From the NCBI GenBank assembly GCA_965372745.1, contig CBDVDM010000007.1, positions 5,813-69,812 on the forward strand: a stretch of 64,000 nucleotides of DNA. Reading direction: 5' to 3'. A program made the translations under genes and the position numbers. The notes under the pieces are model-generated. The model had not been told where the DNA came from and did not search any database. It was given only the letters and a program-made list of their open reading frames with translations. Below, piece by piece: positions 41,516 through 50,481 of this stretch (its first letter is position 1; the number at the start of each line of letters is the position of its first letter). Origin of the DNA: VRUG01 sp965372745 (lineage in GTDB: Bacteria; Planctomycetota; Phycisphaerae; Sedimentisphaerales; Anaerobacaceae).

Positions 41516-42226
41516 TTACCTCAAATCCATCTTGAAAATATTGAATTTGTTTTCACTTAAAGGAGTCGAGGAACACAAGCTGGTTAGTTTCGCAGAACGT
41601 TGTATATGTTCTGCTAATTGTTGTTTTGCAGAACCTTTATTAAAGCCGTTATTTGCTGCAGCGACAGCCCCTGTTAATATGTCACAAAGTTGGGCCAAAG
41701 GGGTTATTTTTGACGAAATTGTTGTAAGGTCGCGAATCCAAGCCTTTCCCCTAAGGTGACGTTCTAAATAGGTTTTTAAAGTAGTATATCTATTTGAATA
41801 CTTGTTGCTTTTGTGATCCAGAAGGATTAAATATTCGTTGCCTGGCAAAAGCCATTTTTCAAGCATTTCATAGTAGAATTTGTAAAATGCTAATTCTTTA
41901 TCCTTGCCATGCCGAGCAAGTTGTACTTTGGTTTGGTCGACAACAATAGAACGAAAACATATTTCGGGATTGGCAAAAAAGAAATCAACTACTGTTTTGT
42001 ATCCTTCAAGTCTTTTGGAACTTACTTTGCTCCATTTTAATTCAGAATTTAAATTATGAGAGTTCATTATTTGTCTTAAAGATTTTGTAAATTCCAACTT
42101 TTTTGCCTGAAGAACCGTTAAACCACCTATAGCCATAAAAGTATGGTGAGCATTAAGTTCATGGCAGCTTTCATCGCAGTAGATTACATAATATGGAACA
42201 TTTTGATTTGTAGTTGTGTCCGACAT
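41516..42226 (-). CDS. DUF3800-family protein (RNase H-like fold)
   Basis: 236 residues. The N-terminus YYVIYCDESCHELN with D18 and E19, then ELKWSKVS (E62), LLDHKSN (D137) and LAQLCDILTGAV (D182), gives the spaced acidic residues of DUF3800 proteins, a family with a predicted RNase H-like nuclease fold. Many DUF3800 genes lie in mobile or defence-associated contexts, but the biochemical function is unknown. It is followed at a 3-nt distance by an unknown 175-residue partner. Both are isolated between a ribosomal operon and dnaB. Confidence 0.8.
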   Translation of the reverse strand: MSDTTTNQNVPYYVIYCDESCHELNAHHTFMAIGGLTVLQAKKLEFTKSLRQIMNSHNLNSELKWSKVSSKRLEGYKTVVDFFFANPEICFRSIVVDQTKVQLARHGKDKELAFYKFYYEMLEKWLLPGNEYLILLDHKSNKYSNRYTTLKTYLERHLRGKAWIRDLTTISSKITPLAQLCDILTGAVAAANNGFNKGSAKQQLAEHIQRSAKLTSLCSSTPLSENKFNIFKMDLR

Positions 42227-42601
42227 ATATTTCCACCGTCAATTAAATTGAGTGAATATAATACTGTTTATTTGAGGCGTAAGCTTAGCAGGTATTTGTG
42301 GAGAGGTCAAGTTTGTAATTGTTAACACCATTTGCGCAAGTGGTTCATAGCAAAAATCAGAAAATTCAACCTTTTTTAATTAGTTTTCACGTTTTTGTGT
42401 TCCCCATCACAGGATTGGGGACCAAACAATTTTGCATCACCGTTGGTTAACATAGAGATTGGCAGAAACAAACATCTTTTTTACCAACTTGTTCTTCAAA
42501 CATCGTTAGTTGTTAAAGGGGTTTGGTGAAAATCAATGCAACGTCCGGTAAAACGTGAACTTACGACACTGGCGGGCGGGTTTTAAACAATAAAATGGTT
42601 T
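42227..42601. other. 375-nt gap between the DUF3800 cassette and the dnaB promoter
   Basis: AT-rich, no credible protein gene. It has a CCCCA/TGGGG hairpin (42402-42406, 42416-42420) and several short direct-echo stretches (GTTAACACC, GTTGGTTAAC). It would hold the divergent promoter for the DUF3800 gene; I cannot point to it with confidence. Confidence 0.4.
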
Positions 42602-42630
42602 TTGACAGCGGCTCCGGAATCAATTACAAT
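42602..42630 (+). promoter_or_regulatory. Consensus sigma-70 promoter of dnaB
   Basis: TTGACA (42602-42607, perfect -35) and TACAAT (42625-42630, 5 of 6 -10) with a 17-base spacer. Predicted start near 42637, 41 nt before the dnaB ATG. A rare near-consensus promoter in this window; it shows that a standard housekeeping sigma factor is used. Confidence 0.7.
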
Positions 42631-42677
42631 TCTCAAATTGTCCACGAAGAATGTATGTTTGTGGCAGGGAGGTTCAT

Positions 42678-44135
42678 ATGGCGACTGACAATCAGAAGGC
42701 TGGGACGGCGGGACTTCGGCAAGCTCAGTCGAGCCGCAGTTCGGCAGGAGCGGGCAGCCCGACCGAGACCGGCTTGAAGTCTATTCGTGCGATGCCAGAG
42801 TCGCTTGAGGCGGAAGCAGCGGTTATCGGTTCGATGATAATCGACCCAGAATGTATTGGCGAGGTAATCGAGATTTTGCCGAGCTGTGAAGCGTTCTATC
42901 GGCATCAGCATCAGATGATGTTCGACGCGCTCGTGACACTTTATGAAAAAAACCGTGCAGGCGGTCTTGATGCGGTCTTGCTTCGTGATGAACTGAAAAA
43001 GAAAAAGCAGCTCGAAGATGTCGGCGGTGTCGAGTATATCGCTAAAGTAATGGAGTCGGTACCGTCAAGTGCCAACGTGGTTTATTACGCAAATATCATC
43101 AAGGACAAACAGGTGCTCCGCGAGCTTATCGTTGCAGCTACGGACATTGTCAACGACGCCTATGACAGCGGCGGTGAGCCTAATGAGAAACTTGACGAGG
43201 CTGAGCAGAAGATATTTTCAATAACGGACAAAAAAATTGTCGGCAATACCGAAGCAATTAAGGATTTGGTAACGCAGGCGTTTACTTTAATTGAGAAAAG
43301 AGAGGGCAAGCATGTTACGGGCCTGCCGACAGGCTACTTTGAGCTTGATGACTTGACGTCCGGTCTGCAAAACGGCGAAATGATTATCATTGCAGGCAGG
43401 CCGAGTATGGGAAAAACGTCACTTGCTCTTAATATCGCAGAGCATATCGGCGTTGAAAATAAGATACCGATTGCGGTATTCTCACTGGAAATGGGCAAGC
43501 AGCAATTGGCGGAAAGATTTTTATGCAGTTTGGGCGAGGTCGAATCGCAGCTTGTAAGAAAAGGTATGCTCGAAGACGAGCATTATCGAAAATTATTAGA
43601 GGCATGTGGGCGGCTGAGCGATGCACCGATTTATATTGATGATACGGCGTCGCTGACACCGCTGGAACTTCGGGCCAAGGCAAGGAGGATGAAAAGCCGC
43701 TATGATATTAGATGTATCGTGGTCGATTATATGCAGTTGATGCACATAGGCACAGGCAGGATTGAGTCGCGCCAGCAGGAGATTACTGCGATATCGAGAT
43801 ACGTCAAGGCCCTGGCGAGAGAGCTTAATATTCCGGTAGTTATTTTGAGTCAGCTTAACCGCTCACCGGAAGGTCGCGAGGGACACAGACCGAGAATGAG
43901 CGACCTTCGAGAATCGGGAAGTATCGAACAGGACGCTGATGTTGTGATGCTTTTGCACCGCGAAGATTATTATCATCGCGGAGAGAGTGACTACGATGAA
44001 GATAATACTGCTGAACTAATTATCGCCAAGCAGCGTAACGGCCCGACGGGCAATGTTAAGCTGACATTTAGAGAAAAGTTTACACGGTTTGAGAACGCCT
44101 CTCATATCACGGATGTTGAGAAAATTCCAATTTAG
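42678..44135 (+). CDS. dnaB: Replicative DNA helicase DnaB
   Basis: 485 residues from the ATG at 42678, which follows a GGGAGG ribosome-binding site (42667-42672) by five bases; an in-frame ATG at 42651 adds nine residues. N-terminal domain: AMPESLEAEAAVIGSMIIDP. C-terminal RecA-like domain: Walker A AGRPSMGKTSLALNIA, H1a region FSLEMGKQQLAERF, Walker B IRCIVVDYMQLM, and SQLNRSPEGREGHRPRMSDLRESGSIEQDADVV. The N-terminal 35 residues are a low-complexity Gln/Ala/Ser/Gly extension. bamA follows at 10 nt. Confidence 0.97.
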   Translation: MATDNQKAGTAGLRQAQSSRSSAGAGSPTETGLKSIRAMPESLEAEAAVIGSMIIDPECIGEVIEILPSCEAFYRHQHQMMFDALVTLYEKNRAGGLDAVLLRDELKKKKQLEDVGGVEYIAKVMESVPSSANVVYYANIIKDKQVLRELIVAATDIVNDAYDSGGEPNEKLDEAEQKIFSITDKKIVGNTEAIKDLVTQAFTLIEKREGKHVTGLPTGYFELDDLTSGLQNGEMIIIAGRPSMGKTSLALNIAEHIGVENKIPIAVFSLEMGKQQLAERFLCSLGEVESQLVRKGMLEDEHYRKLLEACGRLSDAPIYIDDTASLTPLELRAKARRMKSRYDIRCIVVDYMQLMHIGTGRIESRQQEITAISRYVKALARELNIPVVILSQLNRSPEGREGHRPRMSDLRESGSIEQDADVVMLLHREDYYHRGESDYDEDNTAELIIAKQRNGPTGNVKLTFREKFTRFENASHITDVEKIPI

Positions 44136-44145
44136 GAGATAGTCT

Positions 44146-46482
44146 ATGAAATGGTCACGGCAGATATTTTTTAGTGGACTTTCAGTTTTGTTTTTTGCAG
44201 GAGCGATTGTTTTTGCTGATATGCCGGCGAATGATTTTGAAGGCAGCAGGATTGACAGCATTAAAGTGGCGGGCAATACGAGTTTAAAGGAATCGCAGAT
44301 ATTGGGGCGTGTTCGCAGCAGGGTCGGTGAATCGTTCGACCCGCAGGCGGCAGCCAAAGATGCTGAACGAATTGCTGAACTTACCGGCGTAGAGTACAGC
44401 TATTATAACACCGAAGCTGCGGATGATAAGGTTACCTTGACTTTTGTTGTGGTTGAACGAGGACTGATAAGGTTGGTGACATTTGAAGGCAATAAAGTGT
44501 TTCGAGACATTGTTCTTCGCAAAAAATCGGCTATGACGGTGGGCAATTATCTTGACCCTGTTATGGCCGAAGCAGGCAGAGCGGATGTGGAAGAATTTTA
44601 TCATAAAAAAGGTTACGCATTTGCACAGGTTGTGCTGGACAGCAGATACCTGAAGAAGGGCAAAGTCGCATATAAGGTTACTGAAGGTCGGCGTGTACGA
44701 GTCAAATCGGTGACATTTAAGGGTAACAGGGTACTGGAAACCAAAAAACTTAAAATTGCGGTAAAAAGCAGGCCGAGAAAGTTTTTCTTCTGGAAGGGAT
44801 ATTATTCGAAAGAGCAGCTTGATAAAGACCTGCTCAAACTTCAAAAGATATATCAAAAGAAGGGGCATCTTGATGCGAATATAAAGGTTGAGTCGAAATT
44901 CGACAGGCCAAGCGGTGGGGTCGAGTTGACTTTTGTGATAAGCGAAGGGCCGATTTATACAATTGGCGATATAAGTTTTGTCGGAGCGGCAGTGTATGAA
45001 ATAGATAGGCTCAGCGAGGATTTAAAACTTCAAAGCGGCCAGGTCTATAATGAAGTGTACGCTGAAAGTGACGCTGAAAAAATACTTAAGACTTATCAGG
45101 AAAATGGTTTTATCAATGCGACTGTTGACCATACCAGAAAATTTACAGCCGGCGATAAAATTGACGTTGAATTTAAAATAACCGAGGGTGAGCGCTTCAG
45201 GATAGGGCGGATAAAAATCACCGGTAACGAAAATACGCAGGACAGGGTTATTCGGCGAGTATTGACTGAGGAGGATTTTTTGCCGAGCGGCTGGTACAAC
45301 GGGGATTTGGCGAGAGGTGATGGCAAAGGCGGTTTGGAAAAAACACTCAAGCAGACCTTGCTGGCAGAAGCAGTAACGATAGCACCGGTTGGTCAGGTGG
45401 CCGGCCAGAAAGATGCTCATGTTGATATTATTGAGGGCAGGACAGGCTCGATAATGCTCGGTGCCGGAATTGCCAGTGACAGCGGTATGATAGGCCAGTT
45501 TGTTTTCGAACAGCGTAATTTCGATATTACTGATACACCTGAGAGCTGGGCAGAATTTTTCACCGCCAAGGCATTTAGGGGTGGCGGTCAGACCTTGAGA
45601 ATATCGCTCGAGCCAGGTACCGAGGTAAGCAGGTATTCGATTTCATTTATAGAACCGTATTTTCAGGACAGACCGATTTCGCTTAATCTGGGAAGTTCAA
45701 AATTTGAACGCGGAAGAGAAAGCTACGATGAAGGCCGGTTACGAGGATATGTGGGTTTTGAAAAACGATATAAAAACAAATGGCATAGGAGCATAAGCTT
45801 TCGAATCGAAGACGTTGATGTCGACAATATTGATTACGACGCGCCGAAAGAAGTTACAACAGACAAAGGCAGCAATGTAATCGGCGGTATCCGATTCGGC
45901 ATAGGCAAGAATGCGACCAATGACAGGTTTAATCCGAGCACGGGTTATGCTTTTAATGCCAGTGTGGAACCAGTGGTTGGGGACCATAGTTTTGCGGCAT
46001 TGGGAGTAACATACCGAAGATACAAAACTTTGTACGAAGATTTGGCAGAACGCAAGACAATATTAGCAACGAAGCTTCACGGCGGCGTGATAGCAGGAGA
46101 TGCTCCGGTCTTTGAGAAGTTTTATGCCGGTGGTTCAAGTAGCATCAGGGGATTTGAGCATCGAGGAGTCAGTACGAGAGGCTTGCAGACGGGAGTTGTT
46201 ACACCGCAAAAGAAAGACCCTGTCGGCAGCGACTGGATAGTTTTGGCTAATGCAGAAGTTACAATTCCTGTTTTGGACAATAGTATGGCAGCGCTGTTCT
46301 TCCTTGACACCGGAGTAATAGATACCGGCGGCGTTCGAGCAACTATTGGTACAGGTATACAGATAATGATACCACAATGGTTTGGTCCGGTGCCGATGCG
46401 GTTTGAACTTTCAGCACCGTTTATGAAAGACAGTCTCGATGATACACAGGTGTTTAGCTTTAGTGTCGGAAGGCTGTTTTAA
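44146..46482 (+). CDS. bamA: Outer-membrane protein assembly factor BamA
   Basis: 778 residues with a signal peptide (about 1-25: KWSRQIFFSGLSVLFFAGAIVFADM). Several POTRA modules of roughly 75 residues occupy about 30-440 (IDSIKVAGNTSLKESQIL, VTFEGNKVFRDIVLRKK, VTFKGNRVLETKKLKI, ISFVGAAVYEIDRLSED, IKITGNENTQDRVI), followed by the Omp85 beta-barrel. The barrel contains the conserved PSTGYAFNASVEP region and the essential loop-6 motif SSSIRGFEHRGV (V/IRGF). It inserts outer-membrane beta-barrels. Followed by skp/ompH and the lipid A genes, the usual order. Confidence 0.95.
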   Translation: MKWSRQIFFSGLSVLFFAGAIVFADMPANDFEGSRIDSIKVAGNTSLKESQILGRVRSRVGESFDPQAAAKDAERIAELTGVEYSYYNTEAADDKVTLTFVVVERGLIRLVTFEGNKVFRDIVLRKKSAMTVGNYLDPVMAEAGRADVEEFYHKKGYAFAQVVLDSRYLKKGKVAYKVTEGRRVRVKSVTFKGNRVLETKKLKIAVKSRPRKFFFWKGYYSKEQLDKDLLKLQKIYQKKGHLDANIKVESKFDRPSGGVELTFVISEGPIYTIGDISFVGAAVYEIDRLSEDLKLQSGQVYNEVYAESDAEKILKTYQENGFINATVDHTRKFTAGDKIDVEFKITEGERFRIGRIKITGNENTQDRVIRRVLTEEDFLPSGWYNGDLARGDGKGGLEKTLKQTLLAEAVTIAPVGQVAGQKDAHVDIIEGRTGSIMLGAGIASDSGMIGQFVFEQRNFDITDTPESWAEFFTAKAFRGGGQTLRISLEPGTEVSRYSISFIEPYFQDRPISLNLGSSKFERGRESYDEGRLRGYVGFEKRYKNKWHRSISFRIEDVDVDNIDYDAPKEVTTDKGSNVIGGIRFGIGKNATNDRFNPSTGYAFNASVEPVVGDHSFAALGVTYRRYKTLYEDLAERKTILATKLHGGVIAGDAPVFEKFYAGGSSSIRGFEHRGVSTRGLQTGVVTPQKKDPVGSDWIVLANAEVTIPVLDNSMAALFFLDTGVIDTGGVRATIGTGIQIMIPQWFGPVPMRFELSAPFMKDSLDDTQVFSFSVGRLF

Positions 46483-46532
46483 AATTATTTACTGTAAATT
46501 TAATATGAACAGAAGAAAGAAAAGGAATGACG

Positions 46533-47114
46533 ATGAGAAATAAAGTTATGATTTTGAGTTGTTTGATTTGTGTTATAGTTTTATCAGCAGGCCATGAGCT
46601 TAGCTGGGCAAAGCCCAGAAAAAGCGGCAAAATCGGCGTTGTGGACCTGCGCAAAGTTTTTCAGCAGTGCAAACGCAATGTTAACTATCGCGAAAAAGCG
46701 ACGGAAGAGCAGAACATGGTGATGCTCGAGCTTGAGAAACTCTCGAAAGAAATAGAAGCAGACAGACTTGGCTTGCAGACGTTGAAAAGCGACAGCACCG
46801 ATTATATGGCGGCGGTGAAGGAGTTACTGACCAATCAGGCGAAATTACAGGCCCAGCAGGAGTTTTATAAGCAGCAGTTAGAGATGAAGGACCAGCGATG
46901 GACCGAGCAGCTTTATCAGGATATTATAAGTGCAACAAGCAAGGTTGCCGAGAAAAAAGGGCTGGATGTGGTATTGGAAAATGAACAGCCTGAGTTTCCT
47001 GCGATGTCGGCGAATGATTTAATGATGTCGATAAGGACAAACAAAGTTCTTTACAGCGGAGGCTGTCAGGATATTACCGATGATGTAATAGCCAAAATAG
47101 ACACGGTTAAGTAA
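46533..47114 (+). CDS. Skp/OmpH-family periplasmic chaperone
   Basis: 193 residues from the second ATG (46533), which is correctly spaced from an AAAGGA ribosome-binding site; the first ATG at 46527 abuts it. A signal peptide (about 1-26) ends near SWAKP. The mature protein has the OmpH pattern: short strand IGVVDLRKVFQQC, then a long coiled-coil tentacle region (REKATEEQNMVMLELEKLSKEIEADRLGLQTL ... QWEFYKQQLEM-type heptads), and the return strand KKGLDVVLEN. Skp holds unfolded outer-membrane proteins. It lies between bamA and lpxD, as in many bacteria; a hairpin repeat follows its stop by 6 nt. Confidence 0.9.
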   Translation: MRNKVMILSCLICVIVLSAGHELSWAKPRKSGKIGVVDLRKVFQQCKRNVNYREKATEEQNMVMLELEKLSKEIEADRLGLQTLKSDSTDYMAAVKELLTNQAKLQAQQEFYKQQLEMKDQRWTEQLYQDIISATSKVAEKKGLDVVLENEQPEFPAMSANDLMMSIRTNKVLYSGGCQDITDDVIAKIDTVK

Positions 47115-47120
47115 GAACTG

Positions 47121-47170
47121 ATATCAATTTCAGTTAATTAAAGTTAGCCCCCAGATTTATTCGGGGGGTT
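47121..47170 (+). repeat. Dispersed hairpin repeat, copy 2
   Basis: Leader ATATCAATTTC-TTAATTAA-GTTAGCCCCCA closely matches 29245-29275. The hairpin CCCCC(CA)...GGGGGG (47148-47152, 47163-47168) is less regular and lacks a long T-run. It lies just after the ompH stop, in the gap before lpxD, and could attenuate transcription into the lipid A genes. Confidence 0.65.
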
Positions 47171-47214
47171 GAGTTTACCGTGAAAGATGTTGGCCTGAAT
47201 TAACTTGAATTATT

Positions 47215-48267
47215 ATGAGCAATCGTATGCAGTTGAGCGTTTCACAGATAGCTGAGAGAATAGGCGCTAAGCTTCTCGGAGATGGAAGCGGCAAGATAAA
47301 CACCGTGAGCACGGCAGAAGCCGCTGGCAGCAGTAATATTACGTTTGCCAAAGATAGAAAACATGCTAAGTCCGCAGCTGACGGCGATGTCGGGGCGGTT
47401 ATTGTAAGCGAACCAATAGCAGATTTGAATAAACCGCAGCTTGTAGTTAAAAATGTTGATGCTGCTTTGATAGAGGTTTTGAAGATATTTGCGCCGAAAC
47501 TCAGGCCCGTAAAGCCGGGCATTGACCAGCGAGCGCTCGTTGCCGATAGCGATGGGATTGGCAAGGGAGTTTCTATTGGTCCTTATGTTGTGGTTGAAAG
47601 TGGTGCCCGGATAGGCGACGACAGTATTATCAGCAGTGGCTGCAAAATAGGACAGAACACAAAGATAGGGAAGAATTGCCGGCTGGACAGTAATGTTGTA
47701 GTTGAACACAATTGTGTGATTGGCAATGACGTGATAATCCAGGCCAACAGCGTTATAGGCTCAACGGGTTTTGGTTATTCGTATATTGATGGTGCTCACA
47801 GGCTTATACCGCATAACGGCGGTGTTGTAATAGAGGATTTCGTTGAGATAGGTGCATGCTGTTGTGTTGACAGAGCCAAGTTCGGTAATACGTTCATCGG
47901 CGCTGGTACCAAGATGGACAATCTTATTCAAATAGGACACAACGCTGTTATCGGCAAATGCTGTGTGATTGTGGCTCAGGTTGCTATGGGCGGCAGCAGT
48001 GAGATTGGTGATGGTGTAGTGTTAGCGGGTCATGCGGGAGTTTCGGAAAATGTAAAGGTAGGAGCCGGTGCTATTGTTGCCGCTAAGTCCGGAGTAACGA
48101 GTAATATAGAAGCCGGAAAGAAAGTATTTGGTATGCCGGCAAGAGACCACATAGAGACATTGCGGATTTTAGGATTGACGAGACGATTACCAGAGATGCT
48201 AAAAAGGTTGAAGCAACTAAGTTCGAAGGTAGAAAAACTTGAAGCTGCAAAAAACAATTCACAGTGA
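47215..48267 (+). CDS. lpxD: UDP-3-O-acylglucosamine N-acyltransferase LpxD
   Basis: 350 residues. The N-terminal uridine-binding domain (SVSQIAERIGAKLLGDGSGKI, STAEAAGSSNITFAKDRKHAKS) precedes the left-handed beta-helix of hexapeptide repeats (IGPYVVVESGARIGDDSII ... CKIGQNTKIG). The conserved region GSTGFGYSYIDGAHRLIPHNGGVVIED with GACCCVDRA and IQIGHNAVIG (catalytic His) is characteristic of LpxD. It adds the second N-linked acyl chain to the lipid A precursor. The end overlaps lpxC-fabZ by 29 nt. Confidence 0.95.
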   Translation: MSNRMQLSVSQIAERIGAKLLGDGSGKINTVSTAEAAGSSNITFAKDRKHAKSAADGDVGAVIVSEPIADLNKPQLVVKNVDAALIEVLKIFAPKLRPVKPGIDQRALVADSDGIGKGVSIGPYVVVESGARIGDDSIISSGCKIGQNTKIGKNCRLDSNVVVEHNCVIGNDVIIQANSVIGSTGFGYSYIDGAHRLIPHNGGVVIEDFVEIGACCCVDRAKFGNTFIGAGTKMDNLIQIGHNAVIGKCCVIVAQVAMGGSSEIGDGVVLAGHAGVSENVKVGAGAIVAAKSGVTSNIEAGKKVFGMPARDHIETLRILGLTRRLPEMLKRLKQLSSKVEKLEAAKNNSQ

Positions 48268-49549
48268 AGCCAGGATATCCGGCAAGGGCATGTTCGGGGG
48301 CAGGGAAGCGAGAGTGACATTTAAGCCCGGCCCTGTAGATACAGGGATAGTGTTTGTCCGCACAGATGTAGCCGAGCCGGTGCGTATTGTTGCAGTGTCC
48401 CCAAATGTTGTCGAACGCGGCAGGCGTACATCTCTTGCGAAAGGCTCTGTGAGTATAGAGACAATAGAACACTGTATGGCGAGCATAAGTGCGCTTGGAA
48501 TTGATAACCTTGTAGTTGATGTTGATGGGCCTGAATTGCCTGCCGCTGATTTCAGCAGTGCAGAATTTTTTAAGGTTTTGAAACGAGCTGGTCTGGCTGA
48601 GCAGAATGAAAAGCGTAAGGAATTTGTTATCAAAGAACCTGTCAGTATTACGCTTGGTGACACTTCGATATATGCGCTGCCGTATGGCGATGAAGGTCTG
48701 AATATCACTTACGATCTGGATTACGGCGGTCATACAGGTATAGGCAGGCAGATATTCAGTTGTCTTGTAACGGAGGATAATTTCGAAAAGCATCTGGCAG
48801 GGGCGAGGACGTTTTTGCTTGAGGCAGAGGCAAAACAGTTCCAGGCACGAGGTATGGGCGCGCATCTTGGCCCGCGCGACATTCTGGTAATCAATTCTGA
48901 TGGTCCTATCAAGAACAGTTTCAGGTATCCGAATGAGTGTGTACGTCATAAGATAGTGGATTTGATAGGAGACCTTGCATTGGTAGGAAGAGCTGTCAAT
49001 GGCAGGATAGTTGCATACAGAAGCGGGCATTCTCTTAATCAGCGGCTTGCGGGAAAATTATATGAACAGGCTCAAAAGCAGGAGCAGATGGAGAGGTCAG
49101 GGACAGATGCGGTACTCGATATTCGCAGAATTCAGAAGATTCTGCCGCACAGGTACCCTTTTTTGTTAGTTGATAAGGTTATCGAGATAGAAGGCGAGAA
49201 GCGAATTAAAGGAATAAAAAATGTAAGTTTTAATGAGCAGTTTTTCCAGGGACATTTTCCAGGGACTCCGATTATGCCTGGAGTGCTTATAGTAGAGGCA
49301 ATGGCGCAAATATCTGGATTGTTATTTGCGCAAAGGCTGGAACACACAGGCAAACTTGCGGTTTTGCTGGCGATGGATGAGGTTAAGTTGCGTAAGGCGG
49401 TTGTACCTGGAGACCAATTAATATTGACGGCAGAGATAGTGCGGCTTCGCAAACGCACCGCGCAGTGTCGCTGCAAGGCAATGGTAAATAATGTGGTAGC
49501 AGCAGAGGCACAGATACAGTTTATGCTGGTGGATAATGAAAAGTTATAA
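48239..49549 (+). CDS. lpxC/fabZ: LpxC-FabZ fusion: UDP-3-O-acyl-GlcNAc deacetylase and 3-hydroxyacyl-ACP dehydratase
   Basis: 436 residues from a TTG at 48239, overlapping lpxD by 29 nt. LpxC part (about 1-275): zinc ligands in ETIEHCMASISALGI, HKIVDLIGDLALVG (His and Asp) and the catalytic-region histidine SGHSLNQRL. FabZ part (about 290-436): IQKILPHRYPFLLVDKV with the catalytic His, GHFPGTPIMPGVLIVEAMAQISG with the catalytic Glu. LpxC commits lipid A synthesis and FabZ supplies the fatty acid pool that competes for the same 3-hydroxyacyl-ACP. The fusion is known from Bacteroidetes, planctomycetes and relatives. Confidence 0.95.
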   Translation: MKLQKTIHSEARISGKGMFGGREARVTFKPGPVDTGIVFVRTDVAEPVRIVAVSPNVVERGRRTSLAKGSVSIETIEHCMASISALGIDNLVVDVDGPELPAADFSSAEFFKVLKRAGLAEQNEKRKEFVIKEPVSITLGDTSIYALPYGDEGLNITYDLDYGGHTGIGRQIFSCLVTEDNFEKHLAGARTFLLEAEAKQFQARGMGAHLGPRDILVINSDGPIKNSFRYPNECVRHKIVDLIGDLALVGRAVNGRIVAYRSGHSLNQRLAGKLYEQAQKQEQMERSGTDAVLDIRRIQKILPHRYPFLLVDKVIEIEGEKRIKGIKNVSFNEQFFQGHFPGTPIMPGVLIVEAMAQISGLLFAQRLEHTGKLAVLLAMDEVKLRKAVVPGDQLILTAEIVRLRKRTAQCRCKAMVNNVVAAEAQIQFMLVDNEKL

Positions 49550-49632
49550 ACTCGAATTGACCGATTGGTCAGTTTGAGCGTCGCTCGTGAATCGTATACA
49601 GAACAAGCTATTAAAATTTATATGGTGAGAAA

Positions 49633-50442
49633 ATGGCTAATATACATCCCAGTGCAGTAATTGATAAGAGCGCACAGTTGGCAGACGATATAGAAATTGG
49701 CCCTAATTGCGTGATAGCAGGCGGTGTCGAGATAGGCAAGGGTAATTGTCTCAAGGCCAACGTGGTCATAGGCGAAAACGTAAAGATTGGCAACGGCAAC
49801 AGTTTTTTTCCTAATTGCACGATAGGCGGCAGGCCTCAAATACTCGGGCTGAAGTCTGAAAAGGAAATCGGCGGCCTTCTCATCGGTGACAATAATACAA
49901 TCCGTGAGCAGGTAACAATCCATCCAAGTATGTATCCGGATAAGTTTACGAAAATCGGCAGCGATAACCTTCTTATGATAGGTGTTCATATTGGCCATGA
50001 TTGTATTTTAGAAGATAAAATTATCATGAGTAACTATGCTCAAATAAGCGGCCACTGCATGATAGGGACCGGTGTCTGGCTTAGCGGGATGGTTTTACTG
50101 CATCAGTTTGTTACGATTGGCCAATGGTGTTATGCAGCGGGTCTTGCGGGGATTAATCACGATGTCCCCCCTTATTTAATAGTAAGCGGGCATTATCCGC
50201 CCAGGGTTCGCGGTGTTAACAGGAAAGGATTGGAGCGTGCAGGGATGAGCCAGACCCAGCAGGCAAAAATAATCGATGCATATAAAAAACTTTATCGTCG
50301 AAATGAAACATCTCTACTGCAAAAGGCAAAAGCTATGGCAGCCGAGGACGGGCTTGACGAAAATGTCAAGGCGATGGTCGATGTGATAATTAAGAGCGGC
50401 GACCATCGTTTCGGCAGACATCTTGAGACCTTGAGGCACTAA
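49633..50442 (+). CDS. lpxA: UDP-N-acetylglucosamine O-acyltransferase LpxA
   Basis: 269 residues, normal length. A left-handed beta-helix of hexapeptide repeats (IHPSAVIDKSAQLADDIEIGPNCVIAGGVEIGKGN) is followed by TIGGRPQILGLKSE (LpxA-specific), the active-site helix HIGHDCILEDKIIMSNYAQISGHCMIG with the catalytic His, and the C-terminal helical domain. It acylates UDP-GlcNAc at O3, the first step in lipid A synthesis. Followed 39 nt later by a Gfo/Idh oxidoreductase. Confidence 0.96.
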   Translation: MANIHPSAVIDKSAQLADDIEIGPNCVIAGGVEIGKGNCLKANVVIGENVKIGNGNSFFPNCTIGGRPQILGLKSEKEIGGLLIGDNNTIREQVTIHPSMYPDKFTKIGSDNLLMIGVHIGHDCILEDKIIMSNYAQISGHCMIGTGVWLSGMVLLHQFVTIGQWCYAAGLAGINHDVPPYLIVSGHYPPRVRGVNRKGLERAGMSQTQQAKIIDAYKKLYRRNETSLLQKAKAMAAEDGLDENVKAMVDVIIKSGDHRFGRHLETLRH

Positions 50443-50481
50443 CCAGGACAATCTACATTCAATATTTTTTCAGGAAATATC

